Origin: Methylotenera_A sp031429035
GTDB lineage: Bacteria; Pseudomonadota; Gammaproteobacteria; Burkholderiales; Methylophilaceae
Direction of reading: 5' to 3'
Length of the DNA: 34,183 bases
NCBI GenBank assembly: GCA_031429035.1
Contig: JANOYU010000066.1
Coordinates: 1-34,183 of the forward strand
Below the pieces are notes generated by a model. The model saw only the letters and a list, made by a program, of their open reading frames with translations, made no database searches and had not been told where the DNA came from. A program made the position numbers and the translations under genes. Below are positions 33,719-34,183 of this stretch, one piece after another; the first letter of the stretch is position 1, and the number at the start of each line of letters is the position of its first letter.

Positions 33719-33729
33719 CGGTAACGCAC
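33719..33729. promoter_or_regulatory. Partial copy of the CRP/FNR-type site upstream of the regulator gene
   Basis: CGGTAACGCAC is identical over 11 bases to the core and one arm of the dyad at 32694-32709 (reverse orientation). It lies 57-67 bp upstream of the regulator's ATG. The other arm is degenerate (ATTAT). It may be an autoregulatory half-site. Confidence 0.45.
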
Positions 33730-33751
33730 GTATTTTAATGTAGGACGCAGC

Positions 33752-34183
33752 CTACTTTATGCTCCTTAAACGTAGTGCATTGGTTATCACTGAAACTGAG
33801 CTTAAACTCATTGCAAGAGCAGCGAACATTGGCGATAGTAACCAACCAGTAAATGGGTATAGCACACCTGCGGCTAGGGGAATGCCAAGCGTATTATAGG
33901 CAAAAGCAAAGCCTAAATTTTGCTTCATATTGGCAACCGTATCAGTCGATATAACTCTCGCGGCAGCTATACCGCGTAAATCGCCTTTTACTAAGGTTAC
34001 TTGTGCGCTGTTAATGGCTACATCTGTACCAGTACCCATCGCAATTCCTACATTGGCTTTGGCAAGCGCTGGTGCATCGTTAATGCCATCACCCGCCATG
34101 GCAACTATACGGCCTTGTTTTTGCAGCTTTTCTACTAAGGCTAATTTATCAGCAGGTTTCACTTCGCCATAAAATTCAGCAAT
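33752..34183 (-). CDS. copA: Heavy-metal (Cu+) P1B-type ATPase, C-terminal end (truncated by the window)
   Basis: CopA-type ATPases pump Cu(I) out of the cytoplasm. Visible are the end of the P-domain (KPADKLALVEKLQKQGRIVA, MAGDGINDAPALAKANVGIA, MGTGTDVAINSA) and the last two membrane helices. These carry the copper signatures YN in FAFAYNTLGIPLAAG and MSxxS in ALAMSLSSVSVITNALRLR, which favour Cu(I) over Zn or Cd. About 144 codons are present; the frame stays open to the window's right edge (IAEFYGEV before KPADK), so the GTG at 34162 is not the start. The stop codon lies inside a small dyad, GTAGG-ACGCAG-CCTAC (33740-33755). It is followed by the Crp/Fnr gene. Confidence 0.92.
   Translation of the reverse strand: MAEFYGEVKPADKLALVEKLQKQGRIVAMAGDGINDAPALAKANVGIAMGTGTDVAINSAQVTLVKGDLRGIAAARVISTDTVANMKQNLGFAFAYNTLGIPLAAGVLYPFTGWLLSPMFAALAMSLSSVSVITNALRLRSIK

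Overview
The gene content and order suggest a Gram-negative betaproteobacterium, most likely in or near the Methylophilaceae (Methylotenera/Methylophilus-like). Evidence: a DUF2970 protein (largely betaproteobacterial), the linkage lptD-surA-pdxA-rsmA divergent from amgK-murU, the block pepP-ubiH-ubiI, PilB/PilC, FolE2, and moderately AT-rich DNA. The assignment rests on protein resemblance and synteny only; no search was run.

Layout. 1-700: 3' part of dxs, broken at the window edge by a perfect 75-bp foldback (1-75 is the reverse complement of 226-300), probably an assembly artefact. 834-2203 (+): folE2, a DUF2970 membrane protein, dodecin. 2348-6721 (-): rluE, a class I glutamine amidotransferase, aroC, an HcaT-like MFS transporter and a periplasmic retropepsin-like protease. 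6749-8032 (+): icd, whose cofactor-site residues look NAD-type. 8187-8390 (-): a cold-shock protein with a clear promoter. 8739-11718 (+): pilB-pilC. 18008-11778 (-): a compact run amgK, murU, pepP, ubiH, ubiI-like, dsbC (cell-wall sugar recycling, peptidase, ubiquinone hydroxylation, periplasmic disulfide isomerisation). 18117-23684 (+): lptD-surA-pdxA-rsmA (outer-membrane biogenesis, vitamin B6, 16S rRNA dimethylation).

From 23745 onward the window looks like accessory DNA. The 3' half of a tRNA-Lys gene (anticodon loop to CCA), with no 5' half, lies just after rsmA and is flanked by short repeats: the signature of a distal att site of an integrated element. Inside the inferred island are a 2824-codon cyclic beta-1,2-glucan synthase, a Crp/Fnr-type regulator and the end of a Cu(I) P-type ATPase, all on the minus strand. 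A 16-bp dyad with 5-6-5 CRP/FNR geometry lies upstream of the glucan synthase, and an 11-bp piece of it recurs upstream of the regulator, suggesting a small regulatory unit.

The most unusual signal is a small dispersed hairpin repeat with core CCTGCARGCCAATATCCATGCG. It occurs in three intergenic regions and also inside the ubiH and murU reading frames, in the same frame (peptide LQAN). In murU it coincides with an apparent in-frame insertion, resembling a palindromic element that invades protein-coding genes.
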